Shown one piece after another: positions 10,438-21,539 of a DNA stretch of 64,000 bases. How positions within the stretch are numbered: position 1 is the first letter of the stretch; every line of letters starts with the position of its first letter. The notes under the pieces were generated by a model. The model was not told the DNA's origin, did not search any database, and saw only the letters and a list, made by a program, of their open reading frames with translations. The stretch covers positions 873,001 to 937,000 of the forward strand of contig OX419755.1 of the NCBI GenBank assembly GCA_948567375.1. The letters run 5' to 3'. The position numbers and the translations under genes were made by a program. The DNA is from Lunularia cruciata. Taxonomy: Eukaryota; Streptophyta; Marchantiopsida; Lunulariales; Lunulariaceae.

Positions 10438-11048
10438 GCGAAGTGCTGATTTAGTGCTCGTCACTTGAGCTTGATTCCGAGTGTCAACTTTGTGTGTGTT
10501 TGTGAGTGTTGGGAGAATTTTGAACTGCAAGTCAACATGCTTGTTGGATGTTGAATTCTGTAGCCTTGATCTTTACTCTATGTCCTTGATCTTGAGTGAA
10601 GTGCAATCGAAGCAATGCCTTGATAGATCTGAGAGGAATTGTAGTGTTGGTAGTATTCTACATTTGTGAGTGTAGTGCAATGTTGATGTGAAGAAATTTT
10701 GATCAAGGAAGTTGTGCCTTCAGTGGAGGGGTGGAACACAATTTTGAGGCAAAGTTGTTTTGTGAAGTGCCGTCTTCTGGAGAATCTGAATCATCACAAT
10801 CAAGATTTGTTTGGACAGAATTTGCTATGTTGTGATTATGGGTGTGTGTATTCATGACAAGTTGTCAAGATTGTGAGCTTGTTACTCTCTTCTAGGTGTA
10901 GTTGCTACTTGAGAGATTAAAGAGGAAATCAAGAAGAACTACATGTTAATGTTTGACTTTGTATTTGACTAATTTTGACTCGTATCTCTATGGGAACAAA
11001 CTTTACTTACCCAATTACCGCAAAAGTGATATTTTCCTGGTTGTCACA

Positions 11049-11236
11049 ATGGTACTAGAGACCCAAGCTTGGCACTTGTACATGCAGGCTTGAGGTGTAT
11101 GTTATGTGGCTCTTCTAGTGGAGTTGCTACTATGTTAGTGTGTGATAGTTGTTTGAGAGGATGGCATATGGCATGTATGACTCCTCTCTTCACGGTGGTT
11201 CCTCAAGGACAATGGTTATGTCATAGATGTACTTGA
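11049..11236 (+). pseudogene. X pol C-terminal PHD finger
   Basis: After removal of L3 the X Pol frame continues directly into a PHD finger at 11096-11230. The cysteine/histidine pattern is C-x2-C-x11-C-x2-C-x4-H-x2-C-x14-C-x2-C, the canonical C4HC3 ligand set, with MLVCDSC and GQWLCHRC as landmarks and a Trp two residues before the last Cys pair. A TGA stop follows at 11234-11236. PHD fingers usually bind histone H3 tails; here it occupies the place where chromoviruses carry a chromodomain. A role in chromatin targeting of integration is inference. Confidence 0.8.
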
Positions 11237-11489
11237 CTTATAGCTAGTTCATCCTTTATATGGTATAGACTGTAGTCAAGCAATGGAGCTTGATAGCACC
11301 TAGCCTCCTGATCTTTTGCCCACCATAAGGTATACCATATACTTGGAATAGATGGCTATCTAGAGTTAAAGGGACCTAACCACCAGCTAGGGTGCAATTG
11401 TGGCACTTTAGAGTCTATGTATGACCTATGTGTGAGTTGTGCTTCTATAATGTATGATGTTGTGTGGCAATGTATATACGCATGACAAC
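11237..11489 (+). other. X region after pol, with displaced LTR-end block B
   Basis: From 11237 to about 11393 there is no coding signal. From about 11394 to 11489 is block B (GTGGCACTTTAGAGTCTATG to GCATGACA), a near copy of 11935-12014, the end of the X 3' LTR. It lies immediately before the start of the 3' LTR (TGTCACTCC at 11490), so the order is B-A-B. This suggests a leftover from a tandem LTR or a rearrangement. Confidence 0.5.
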
Positions 11490-12014
11490 TGTCACTCCAT
11501 TTGTAGCTTTGTATCTAGATTGCTCAAACACTAGAGTAGTAGTGATAGTAGTTAGAGATATCTTGGCAATAACTTGTGGATTACTTTTTGTTGGTCAGAT
11601 TTTGTGTTTTGGGTATTGACTACATGGTGTGGCCTACCATCACTTGCACCGTTGGTGTGCCATCAGCAGGACCATTGGTGTGAGACCTAGGTCAAAATCA
11701 GGAGTATACCCTGGGAATGCAGCTCCATAAAGCTCACTTCTCTATTGTTGAGCCTTTGAGTTCCTAGCTAGAGTAGATAGAAAGCCAATGAGCATCACCT
11801 AAAGTCTCTAAGCTAGAGTAGGTGTGGCTTGATTGTAATCAATGCCTAGTTGTTGGAAAGTAGTTGAGGATCAGATCAAGTTCTGATCTGATTTGAGTTG
11901 ATTCGAGTTGTAAATAATCTGATTATTGTGGCATTTTAGAGTCTATGTATGACCTATGTGTGAGTTGTGCTTCTATAGTGTATGATGTTGAAAGTGATGT
12001 ATATACGCATGATA
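11490..12014 (+). repeat. X 3' LTR (blocks A+B)
   Basis: It starts TGTCACTCC and ends GCATGATA. Block A (11490-11934) matches 1110-1556. Block B (11935-12014) matches 11394-11487. It is followed by aaattgttaattttc, which continues the E0 LTR broken at 1109. Confidence 0.6.
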
Positions 12015-13184
12015 AAATTGTTAATTTTCTTGAGAGATAGAGTAGATAGGAAGATCATTGAAGTAGGAGACAAGGTCAGTCTCAAGTTAGATTTATTAGA
12101 TTAAGACTAGATGGAATTTTAGTAGTATGAAGGAGGAAACCTGATGTGATGTAGTTGATGTAGGAGTGAAGATGACATCGCGTGAGTTACTTGAGTCATC
12201 TGAAGTAGTTAGAGTAGAGCAAGAGAAAGTGGTTAGCATAATGATGACATTAGTTTCAATTCAGACTAAAGATGTAGCAAAAGTAGAAGAAGTAGTAGAT
12301 GAACCCAAAGTACAAGAGATGATTGTAGGTACATTGGGTATAGAACCCAAAGTAGAAGTAAACATTGAGCTAAAGTAGAAGTAACAATTTTAAGATCTAA
12401 AAAGGTAGATATGAAGAAGTGGAGTGATACTTTGGATTTGCAGATTTGTAAAGTAGCATTTGAAGTGGTTATGGTAGTTTGGATAATAGTTGAGTGCTTT
12501 GCCTATTTAAAGGAGGCATTGGTAGTGAGTTGTTCAAAACTCATATTTTTGAAGTCAAGTAATGCAAAGCACTATAGCTCAATGCTCATCATTGTTGTTC
12601 CAGCTGAATTCCAAGTATCAATCATATGTGTGTGTTTGTGAGTGTTTGGAGAAAATTGCTTTGCAATCAATGAGTGTTAAATGCTGGATTTTGCAGCATT
12701 GATGTTCATTTTTTGTGTTTGATCCTGAGTGGATAGCAATCAAAGTAATGCCTTGATCAATCTTTGAGGAACTATAGTGTTGGTAGTATTTTGCAATTGT
12801 GATTATAATGCAAAATTGATGCAAAGCAACTTTGGTGGAGGAAGTTGTGCCTTCAGTGGAGAGGTGGAACACAATTCCAAGGTAAACTTGTTTCATGGTG
12901 AAGGTAGCCTTCTTCAAGAGAGCTAAATCATCCCAATCAAGATTGATTTTGAAAGGATTTGGAGGATTGTGATTATGGGTGTTGTTTGTTTGTGACAAGA
13001 TTCTAGTTTAGTGTTGTTACTCTCTTCTAGGTGTTGTTTTTACCCAAGAGGCTAAAGACGTAACCAAGAAGAACTGATTTGTTATTATTTAATTTATATT
13101 TGACCATTTTTGACTAGTATCTTTGTGGGAACTTATGATTGCTTACTGATTACCATAAGAAGTGATACTTGTTGGGTTTTCACA
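12015..13184 (+). mobile_element. E0 5' LTR, 3' part (L1)
   Basis: This continues the LTR interrupted by X. It holds the LCP tail (12166-12378, ending NIELK and a stop), then the standard non-coding LTR end with TATTTAA at 12504-12510, 680 bp before the LTR end. The end is GGGTTTTCACA at 13184 (normally GTTGTCACA), followed by TGATTTT and a decayed PBS. Tail sequence SSEVVRVE is shared with 34360-34390, marking the oldest LTR subfamily. Confidence 0.8.
12504..12510 (+). promoter_or_regulatory. TATTTAA box P2 of E0 5' LTR
   Basis: GCCTATTTAAAGGAGGCATT, the conserved promoter context, 680 bp from the LTR end. Confidence 0.5.
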
Positions 13185-13190
13185 TGATTT

Positions 13191-13208
13191 TAGTGCCTTT
13201 AATGCCAA
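13191..13208 (+). other. Decayed primer-binding site of E0
   Basis: TAGTGCCTTTAATGCCAA follows the LTR end by six bases, at the position where E2 has TGGTGCCACTGCCGGGGA and E3 TGGCGCCGCTGCTGGGGA. It is recognisable only by comparison. Confidence 0.5.
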
Positions 13209-13216
13209 TCTTGGGA

Positions 13217-13473
13217 GTGGACGAATATAAAGCCAAATTGAAAGCTAACTGTCTATCAAATATAAATGTCTACATCAAGAGAACAATGGGAGGGGAGGGC
13301 TCATTGAAGAACTTTACAATGTGAAGAAGAAGAATACCATAAGACCAAATTCACTAGCAAAGAATTTGAGAAGAGGGCATTGGATTCACAACTTCTTCAC
13401 AAAGTTCAAGAAGCCTTGCAAGAACTCAAAAAATAGGAATAAGAAGTTGGTTTGTATGACTACCTTACACATT
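13217..13473 (+). pseudogene. E0 gag N-terminus (main family)
   Basis: It matches the Gag start of E1 (40261) and E2 (51023), where the protein begins MEEYKVNL. Here the start codon is GTG (13217). The later part aligns through 'FTKFKKPCKN...NRNKKLV' to TACCTTACAC at 13473, where similarity to E1 stops abruptly. The rest of main-family gag, protease and the RT N-terminus is missing and replaced by unrelated sequence up to about 20680. Confidence 0.6.
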
Positions 13474-13511
13474 GGAAATTTTCATAAGGTGATAATTTCA
13501 TAATTTCCAAT
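13471..13511. repeat. 10-bp inverted repeat at the main-to-foreign junction
   Basis: ATTGGAAATT (13471-13480) is the exact reverse complement of AATTTCCAAT (13502-13511), with a 21-bp loop. It sits exactly where similarity to main-family gag ends. It may mark the junction of the hybrid or be coincidence. Confidence 0.5.
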
Positions 13512-14700
13512 GTTGTTGGTGGTTAGGTTTTGCATTCCTATGCAAAACTTTCATGTGAAATCCTCAAATAGAGAATTCAAGGTCTTGGGTACTTGTATTC
13601 AAGTATACTTGGGTCTGTAGAGCTCACAAGTTAGCCCAACCCAAGAATTGATTTATATCTAGGGATTGAGGTTGGGTTAGGCCATGAAAATCTGCAAAAG
13701 GTTAGACAAGGGCACAAGTCAACCATTGTAAAAAAATTGGTTGGCTTTGGGTCCATGGAGAATGAGATTTGATGTAATAAGTGTTACTAAAATACTGTCA
13801 TAAGCTCAATAGAGCAATTCTATCTTCAATCATGAATGATTGGCAATTCTCCTATTTTTTGTGGTTGAGGATTGTGATTGTGATATTGAGGAATTTAGAC
13901 TTCTAGAGTGCTTTTGAGGATTAAGTGTACCTGTGTTTCAACAGATTTGGGGAAAATTTGCCAAGAACCAGGAGCAAATCCTAAATTAGGGATTTCAAAA
14001 TTAGCATAAAAATTACAAAAAAGTGCCCAAGTTTGAGAGCTTGTAAGGAAGGCTGTTGTGATCAGATTGTTGATAATTCCACACCATTAGAAATTTCATC
14101 TCATGGGCTTCCATTGAATCCAATATCAATTGAGTCCAAGTCACACAAAAAAGGATATGTCCATATGAGTTTTGCAAACTTTTCCCCATCGAAAAGACAT
14201 AGAAGTTCCCTACTTGGATTAGAAGTTGGTTGAAATCTGAAGAAAAGATTGGAAGAGGCTTAGAGTACAAGTTGAAATTAGCTTGATGATAGAGCAAGAA
14301 GGCTCTAAAGCTCTTTTTTGACAGAAAGTACAAAGAGTTATTGTCAAATTCTTATGATTGATCCTCTTTGTGCTTGCATGCTTGTTTGTACGCCCAGTTG
14401 GCTTGGATTGGTATGCGGGTGTTGCACTTAGGTTCCTTCCTTCTAGGTGTGTTTTTTTTTCTCCTTGGTAATGTTGGAAGTTATGACCAACAAACCAGGA
14501 GTGCATGTTATGATGACAAGTTAGGTTGCCCACTACTTCCCTACCTTGTAGAAGAAATCTTAGAAAGAAGATTGGAGGGTTTGATCGGTCGGGTACAACA
14601 TGCACTCAGATGAGTAATGACAAGTCTATGCACAACCTTTGATCCATGAGCTCCACAGCTAGACACCTTGTTTTTTCCCAAAGAGGTAAAGGCAAACTAC
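13512..14700. other. Unassigned stretch in E0 interior
   Basis: About 1.2 kb without a convincing gene; the open frames are short and overlap on both strands. It precedes the X-type gag and may be the leader of that element. I found no LTR, terminal motif or PBS in it. Confidence 0.35.
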
Positions 14701-16436
14701 GACAATTGGTGAACTCAACGTGAAACTTCTAGGGTGGAGAGTTAGGAAGAAAGGTTGTGAGTGGACATGGATAGGAGATAAGACAAGACAATATGGGATC
14801 TGGGTGCAAGCAGCTCTAGAGAGGCACCCACATTACAACTTGATCCAGCTATAGCAGAGATGTTCCAAGCATTTGCACTGTATATACAACAACACCAAGT
14901 TGTAGAACATAAGGAAGCATTGGGTACTAAAGCCTTGCAATCAGTTGATGGGAAGTTAGATCAGTTTGATGGGAAGAATATCTCAAAAGACATATAGTAT
15001 TACTCCAAGGAGATGGAGCTCAACAAGGTTCTTGAATGGGATTTACATTATCTTGGATTTACATTATCTTGGAGCTCCATGCACACATATAGGAGATTAT
15101 TTGAGCTCATGGAGGTAATTTGGAGAGATCTTCTCTTCATTTGAAGGAGGAGCACTGCTTGGAAGATATGAATAGGATAACTAAAAAGTCATTCATGGAG
15201 TGGGTGAACAAATCTGCCAAGGGGTTTAGCGCAATTGAGCTATTTTGGAAGTTTGAGAGATAATATTCACGATTGTCTCAAATGGAGAAGCTCATAGTTG
15301 AGAGTGACAAGGTGGAGTTGTTCCTTCAATCAGCAACTAGTAAGCTACAAAGGGAGTTGGAGGTCTTGCTAGAGGATGGGTCTGAGGATAGTGGAATGAC
15401 ATTTGATTGGAAGAAGGTCTCAGAAGTTGTGAGTATTCTTGCCAAGCAAGAATACCATAGGCAAAAAGTGGTAGTGAGATCAAAAGTAGTACTACCGATG
15501 GTTGCAAGAGCTCCAAGGCAACCATTGATACCTATTACCATAAAACTAATGTTCCTTAATCTAGTTATCACCACTCCATTATAGCAAACCACCATCAATG
15601 GTTTGGTGAAAGGGATGAGAGATTCGCAAATCAAATTGGCGAGGTTGGAGGAGAAAGGAAGCGGTTCCATAACTAGAATGGTGACAAAGCAATGGTATGT
15701 AAAAGGTGCATTTTTGTGTGATGGAACTAAACACACCAAGAAGGAGTGTGGTGACTTTGCTGATACTATTCAGCAAGGAGTGGTTTTTTGGAAAGATGCA
15801 AAAAGTGCATTGAAAGACACGAAGGAATTCCTCAAAGCCAATTTTAGGAAGGGAGGAATGAAGAAGCTATTGGAGGATTTCTTGTCACTATAAGCTACTA
15901 CATCAATTGAAGCTACTACCTATGGAGTAGAGGTAGTAAGAAGTGGAGAGGAAACATTTCTTATGCATGTAGATACAGGAAGCATGTGGAGCAATGCTCT
16001 ACATATAGTAGAGAAGGGGAAAACCGCAAGAGGAGAACTATTGCAGGCTGCTATAGAAGTCAAGAATGCCACTCAATGGGCTGATCTAGTGGATACTATG
16101 TCTATTCATGCCTACTTGGCGAGAAACCAACATGAAGCTCTCATCAAAGAAAAACAACGGAGAGAAGACATAAAGATTGGTGATGAGAGATCAACTCAAA
16201 AAAGACAGTTGAGGGGAGATAGGCTCTATCAAGAGGGTGCTCCCCAAAAGCAAGGAGTGGTACCTTCATGGGAGGAGGTCATGGAGGATGCCTTGCCTTC
16301 TGATTCTAAAAAATGAGTGAAGTGGAAGGGGAAGGAGAAGGGTAAACTCCTTACTTACCAGCTTCAATTAGATATTGAAGCGACTATTGACTTAAAAGGA
16401 GTACTAGAAGAGAGAGTACTCAATGCCAAGGTGGAG
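14700..16436 (+). pseudogene. X-type gag and start of protease region
   Basis: A Gag helical region reads KKSFMEWVNKSAKGFSAIEL, then SQMEKLIVESDKVELFLQSA, a typical capsid C-terminal pattern, in the frame open from 15273. A CCHC-like knuckle remnant follows at about 15715 (CDGTKHTKKECGDF), then NFRKGGMKKLLEDF. From 15963 to 16436 the frame continues into a linker with TYQLQLDIEATIDLKGVLEE. Stops occur around 14860-15000 and an 18-bp duplication lies near 15045. The frame is cut at 16436 by solo LTR L4 and resumes at 20205. It belongs with X, not the main family. Confidence 0.6.
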
Positions 16437-17101
16437 TGTGGCAATCGAGCAAGTATAACTTTTGTGGTAATCAGTAAGTAAAGTTTGTTCCCACAGATAT
16501 ACAAGTCAAAAATGGTCAAAAACAAAGTAAAACATCACAATGTAGTTCTTCTTGAGTTCATTTTTAATCTCTTAGGTAGAAATCTCACCTAAAAGATAAG
16601 AACAAGCATTGATTCACAGTCTTGTCACAAATTAACACTCCATAATCACAATACCATCAAATCTTTCCAAACCAACCTTGATTGTGATGATTCAGATTCT
16701 TCCAAAGCAAGCTACTTCACACAAAACAACTTTGCCTCAAAATTGTGTCCCTCCCTTCCACTGAAGGCACAACTTCCTCAATCAAAATTGCTTTGCATCA
16801 ACCCCGTACTACACTCACCAATGCAGAATACTACCAACACTACAATTCCTCATGGATCTTGCAAGGCATTGCTTTAATTGCTATCCACTTAGGATCAAAC
16901 ACACAAAATGAAATCAGCAATATGGAATCCAACATCCAACAACCTAACTTGCACTTTAAAACTCTCCCAACACTCACAAACATACACACAAGCTTGATAT
17001 TTGGAATTAATCTGAAATGATGAGTACTAAGACATAGTACTTTGCTTTACTCAACTTCAAAAATACAAATACTAAACACCATAACATTGTGCATTCCTCC
17101 T

Positions 17102-17108
17102 TTAAATA
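17102..17108 (-). promoter_or_regulatory. TATTTAA box P2 of L4
   Basis: TTAAATA on the plus strand in the context CCTCCTTTAAATAGG, the reverse of the conserved CTATTTAAAGGAGG. It lies 672 bp from the LTR end. Confidence 0.5.
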
Positions 17109-17223
17109 GGCTGAGTGCTGACAATTAACTAACAAAAACACCAATCTACAACAATGTTACCAATCTGCCGATCCGCAATGACAAACCACCTCTACATATC
17201 TACCTCTTCAAATCTCAAATCTA

Positions 17224-19674
17224 TTAGTACTCTGATCCGATGTCAACCTTGACTTTGGCTTCCAAACCCGATGTTCCTCCTAGCACTTCTCCTTCTTTGA
17301 ATCTCTCTATTGCTACTCCTATATCTTCTATTTCTACTATCTCTTCATTTTGAACTACAATTGCACTTATGGGTAACCTATCTACTTCTTTATCCTATGA
17401 CCCACTCTTATCTAATGTTTTAGGTACCTCACCTAAAGATACTTGCACTCCCACTTCTACAACTTCAGACTTTGTATTCATTTTCATCTCACTACAAATT
17501 CTATCTAAATCCGATCTAACAAAATCTAATCTAAGACAAAAATTGTCAACTACTTCTACCATCTTTCTACTCTATATCTCAAACAAATCATCAAATTGCT
17601 CATATCTACATCCTTCACCTTCTTCTTCCAAGTTTCTTGCACAATCAGCTTCAACTCATGCATCCTCGCTTCCTCCAGCTTCCCTTTAGCTTTTGTACTC
17701 ATAATTGCTTTCAACTCCTTCACAATTGATCCTACTACATCGGACTCTACCCTTGGAACCACTTTCTCCTTACTTCTCTCCACTTCTAACTCATTCCAAT
17801 ACATTGTCAATTTTTCTTGAAATTCAGCCTTCAACACCTCCTTCTCTTGCACATACTATACTAATTGACATTCAACTCCTTGAAGCAACCTCTACACTTG
17901 CTCTTCCTCTCGAGTACATTTTGCTTATTCTTGTTGCCAAGCTTGGTCCTTCTCTACAGTGCTCTTCTTCAAACTCTCCAACTCTTGTTCCATCACTGCT
18001 GCAATTGTCTTTGAGTGTATGACCTCTACTTGTAATCAACAACTTCCTATGGTCTCAACCAACACCTCCTACTCCTTCAATTCTTTGCTGCATTTTACAA
18101 AGGTTGCTTGCAAGGCATCCAAGCTTTTCTTCCAAAGAACTGCTTCAGCCCAAAGTTCTTTGGCTTCCTTCTCTCCTTGGATTAGCTTACTCCCCAACAT
18201 TGAGGTCTCCTCACTCCACTTCTTTACTATCTCCAACTCATCCCTCACTTCCGGATGTTGGCTCCTAAGATCTACTCTCTTCCTTTGCAAAAGCACCAAC
18301 AAAGGATAGACATCTTTGAGAGGTACTCAACTCCAATATCTCTTCCTTCATCATCCAATCTGCCTTTGTTGCTGGTAGGTATTTCTTTAGCTAGTGCCTT
18401 ACCCAAAGATGTGATCTTTGTATCTTCAAAGTCTTGCACTCCAAACTCTCTTCTTTGTTCTCCCCTTTACTTGGTTTGGCAACCACCACATGAGAAATCC
18501 TCTTTGTTCTTGCCGCCCTTGGAAAGACCAAGGCACCCTCCACTACACTGCCATCTCCTAGCTTGTTGGCTGGAAACTCCAAACACGGCTTGTCTCCTCC
18601 TTCTATGCGGTTGATTGCCTCATGGAATTCACGTTCTTCTTCTCGAGCAACACCTTCTCTCAGTTGCTGAGCTTTAGCTTCTCCTTCACTGCCATTGCTT
18701 GACTCTTTGCTCCACAATGTAAACTCTTCTTTGGCTCCTGAGGCTTCTCCCTTCAACTTTATTTTTCTTTTTGATTCTTCCTTTGAGGTTGATTCCTTCA
18801 CTTCCATTAGTGTGGGCTTTGGATTGAGTCTTTGTATCTTCTAGGGTTGCACTGGTGTGATTCATCCTTTGGGTCTCCTTCTCTTTCTTGGCATGCGGAT
18901 GTCCATTGCCACTATCTTCTCCTTTCCACTCTTTGGGTAATATTCATTGCCTCACAAACCCACTTCATGTGATATTGTTCATCCCCATCTACGTTTTGTT
19001 GCAAATTAAGGTGAAAATGAGACACTATCCATCCTTTCTCCTTTGAGCTCAACGGGTTCAGCCCAAAGTAGAAGTGAGCTGCAAAGGTATGAAGTAGTGG
19101 AGCAGAATATCCATGTTCCAATTGGTGATCATTTGCCCACTTGTTGGTGCAAACACCTTGCCTAGTCCACTACTTCTCTTGCAAACATCTGATGAAAGAG
19201 CATTGCTTGTTGCATTGTTACATAGGTAGTTTGCCTAGCTTGAACATAGCCATCATTGTGCTCATGATCCCTTTTTCCACTGGATCCTTGTAACTATTCA
19301 CCTTGTACATGTTCTTGGTGCAAGGTCTACTAAAATAATTCCTCTTCTCAATAGTTTCTTCCAAAGCATCACACTTTCGATAGAAGGTATGGGTTTTGGG
19401 TGACACCGCCTACCTCTCTTGCTTCTCTTCCCAAGACTAATCTCCAATCCAACTCAATCCATCAAGTTGGATTTTCTCTCTTCTCCTTGTGCTTGGGTCC
19501 ATCCTTACAATTACTATCAGTGATCTTTGCCTTGAACCCTAGGAAGCTCAAATTCCAGTTCCAAGCAAGAAATGTGATGCAAAGTTTGGATAAGACTTCA
19601 ATCCTTGCCACTACATCTAATTCAAAAATTGCAAGACCCCTCACTACAATTTTATTATTTCCTTTTGGGGCCAT
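17224..19674 (-). pseudogene. LCP gene, full span, broken (L4)
   Basis: The start ATG at 19674 gives MAPKGNNK, followed by VVARIEVLSKLCITFLAWNW. The next segments are FYRKCDALEETIEKRNYF (19218-19406), HFYFGLNPLSSKEKGW (18912-19121), an acidic linker (18391-18807), coiled coil (17556-18302) and a tail ending about 17224. Several frameshifts and stops interrupt it. The whole span is about 2.45 kb, matching L7, L9, L12 and L14. The plus-strand frames opposite it are shadows. Confidence 0.75.
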
Positions 19675-20204
19675 TGTGCGTTTCCTCACTCTCTTCTTAC
19701 AAAAGATCAAACTTGAGACTCTAACCCACTCCTAATGCATAGTTTTCATTCCTTAAGGTCGACTTTGAATAGGAACATGATACCTTCTAGTCAATGCTTT
19801 CTCGATGAAATTGCAATTTTGTGGTCCTTTGTTGATCAATCATTCTTCAATTGTTTCTCTATTTACCCACCAATTTTGTGGGTTTGTTTCTTGTCACTTC
19901 CAAGATTATCTTGGTCTTGAGGTAGTCACTTTCTTCCCATGTACTTTCTTCATCAGCAAAAATTGATGAAAAGTTGTTATAGGTTTGTCAGATCAGGTTG
20001 TGCATCCCAATGCAATGTCTTCTATCTTCAGCTTCATATTTCCGTCCATCTGACCCAAGTCATTCTAACTTTGACCCAAGGTCAACTTTGGGTTTACACC
20101 AAAACACACAATTCTTTATGTTTCTTCCCCGTTTAGCCCTTCTTTGGCTTCACCAACATACTTCTTCTTTAATACTCAACAAAATGAAAAATGTGGGTAC
20201 CACA

Positions 20205-20680
20205 TGGAGTTTACTCTTTGAGAGATCCTTGGGATTGCTAAGAAGGAGTTTCATGATGTCATCATAGACACCATCAAATGCAATGGCAATTGACAATAGA
20301 AGTTGCTCTATCAAATGCTTTGGACACTATGGTTACAAAAGAAGAGGAGTTAGAGCTAGCTTGATGTTGCAACAACCATAAGGTCAGATTTGTAGAGGAT
20401 GAGGGTGATGATGGTGGGATCTCTGGTCACTATACTAGAGGACATTGGGCCAAAGCTACCATTGAAACTCTAGTCAAGATTGGCAGCATGATAGATCCTG
20501 TGGTTGCCCTTATTGATCACAGATAAAAAATCAACATTGTTTCTAAGGATCTCTACAAGTAGGAAAAATGGCCAATTGATACAGAGCATGGTTGGGTGAT
20601 CAAGGCAGCAAACAACACCAAGGGAGAGCTCTATGGTGCCTGCTCAAATGTGAGGGTGAAGGTTGGGGATGTAGTTACCA
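20205..20680 (+). pseudogene. X-type protease region
   Basis: It resumes after L4 with a stop, then EILGIAKKEFHDVIIDTIK. Further on, after several stops, a retropepsin-like segment reads ALIDHRSKINIVSKDLY, in which D-H-R takes the place of the active-site D-(S/T/H)-G; this is followed by GWVIKAANNTKGELYGAC. The equivalent in intact relatives should be Asp-His-Gly-Ser. The frame is lost at about 20680, where sequence switches to main-family RT. Confidence 0.6.
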
Positions 20681-21440
20681 AAGAAATGCTTCTTTGCAAT
20701 GAAGGAGGGAATTTTATTGGGTCATTGGGTCTCAAGCCAAGGAATTGAAGTTGATGTGAAGAAGGTGAAAGTTATCTCTGCTTTAACATCCCCCAAGAAT
20801 ATTTGGGAGTTGAGAGCCTTCTTGGGACATGTTGGATATTATAGACGCTTTGTGTCTAACTATGTGGTGCTAGCAACATCTTTGACAAAGCTTTTGAAGA
20901 AGTCCAAAGACTACTTGTGGGAAGCAAAATAAGAAGTTTTCCAAGTGTTGAAAAAGAAACTAGTGGAAGCACCAATGATGAGTGCTCCAAATTGGGATGT
21001 CCCTTTTCACATGTATATGAACACTTTGTCCATTGCAGTTGGAATAGTCTTGAGTCAGAAGAACTACCTAATTTATTATGCTAGCTAACAACTTTTAGTT
21101 GCAAAAAAGAACTACACTACTACTAAAAGAGAAGCACTTGGAATGGTATATGATTGCAAGAAATTTTGCCACTACTTGTTGGGATACTAGTTTGTATTCC
21201 ATGTGGACCATTATGCATTACAATATTTGATGAAGACGACAGATTTGTCCAAGCAAATTGCATGATGGATCTTGTTACTACAAGAATTCACATACACTAT
21301 ATAAGTAAGGTAGGGAGCTTCACATTCAAATACGGACTTCCTATTCAAGTTGGAAACTCAAGACCAGGATCTGGAGGTAGATGACTGGTTTCTTGATGAA
21401 GAATTGTATCACTTGATGGTAATGCAAAGTATGAGGTATG
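20676..21440 (+). pseudogene. E0 pol: RT C-terminus and RNase H (main family)
   Basis: From GAAATGCTTCTTTGCAA at about 20680 the sequence matches E2 at 55035. The frame 20699-20932 contains GILLGHWVSSQGIEVDVKKV and LRAFLGHVGYYRRF, the RT thumb/connection motif. RNase H follows, with FHMYMNTLSIAVGIV-type sequence near 21010 (catalytic Asp replaced) and the equivalent of FYVDHYALQ near 21200, in shifted frames with stops. It ends near DDWFLDEEL at about 21405. Confidence 0.65.
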
Positions 21441-21539
21441 CGGCCAAATATCATAATTTGCATACTTGCCATTGTCATGAGGGGCTGAACCCAAAGTAGA
21501 GGGCAGTGTTCTTTAGGAAAATGGGACTCTATCAGTTGA

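Larger units (their letters stand above)
9137..11048 (+). mobile_element. L3: short-subfamily main LTR (1.9 kb), solo, in X pol
   Basis: It starts TGTGGTACCCACATTTTTC at 9137 and ends GGTTGTCACA at 11048; 1912 bp. Flanks are ATCGT (9132-9136) and ATGGT (11049-11053), a target-site duplication with one change; removing L3 and one copy restores an open junction in X Pol. The left ~700 bp and right ~1 kb resemble L6, not the long LTRs. Most of the LCP gene is absent, replaced by a ~400-bp segment around GGGGGCCATATCTCAATGA. Only the LCP tail is left. Confidence 0.85.
1110..12014 (+). mobile_element. X: second Ty3/gypsy family with PHD-finger Pol, inserted in E0 5' LTR
   Basis: The start TGTCATGC at 1110 mirrors the GCATGACA end motif (seen at 11480-11487; decayed to GCATGATA at 12007-12014). 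Flanks are caaat (1105-1109) and aaat(t) (12015-12019), an imperfect target-site duplication; the interrupted LTR reads on across it when compared with 34160. Without the nested LTRs L2 and L3 the element is about 5.2 kb, too short for a complete gag-pol: the end of gag, the protease and RT are missing exactly at L2. Remaining parts are gag, RNase H, integrase, Pol C-terminus and a PHD finger. Confidence 0.65.
16437..20204 (-). mobile_element. L4: solo giant main-family LTR with TGGAG duplication
   Basis: On the minus strand it starts TGTGGTACCCACATTTTTC (at 20204) and ends ...CGATTGCCACA (at 16437); 3768 bp. It is flanked by perfect 5-bp copies TGGAG at 16432-16436 and 20205-20209. There is no internal region, so it is a solo LTR. 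It interrupts X-type gag-pro: GTGGAG on the left joins TTTACTC on the right. It carries a decayed LCP gene on the minus strand and TATTTAA (minus) at 17102-17108. Confidence 0.92.
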
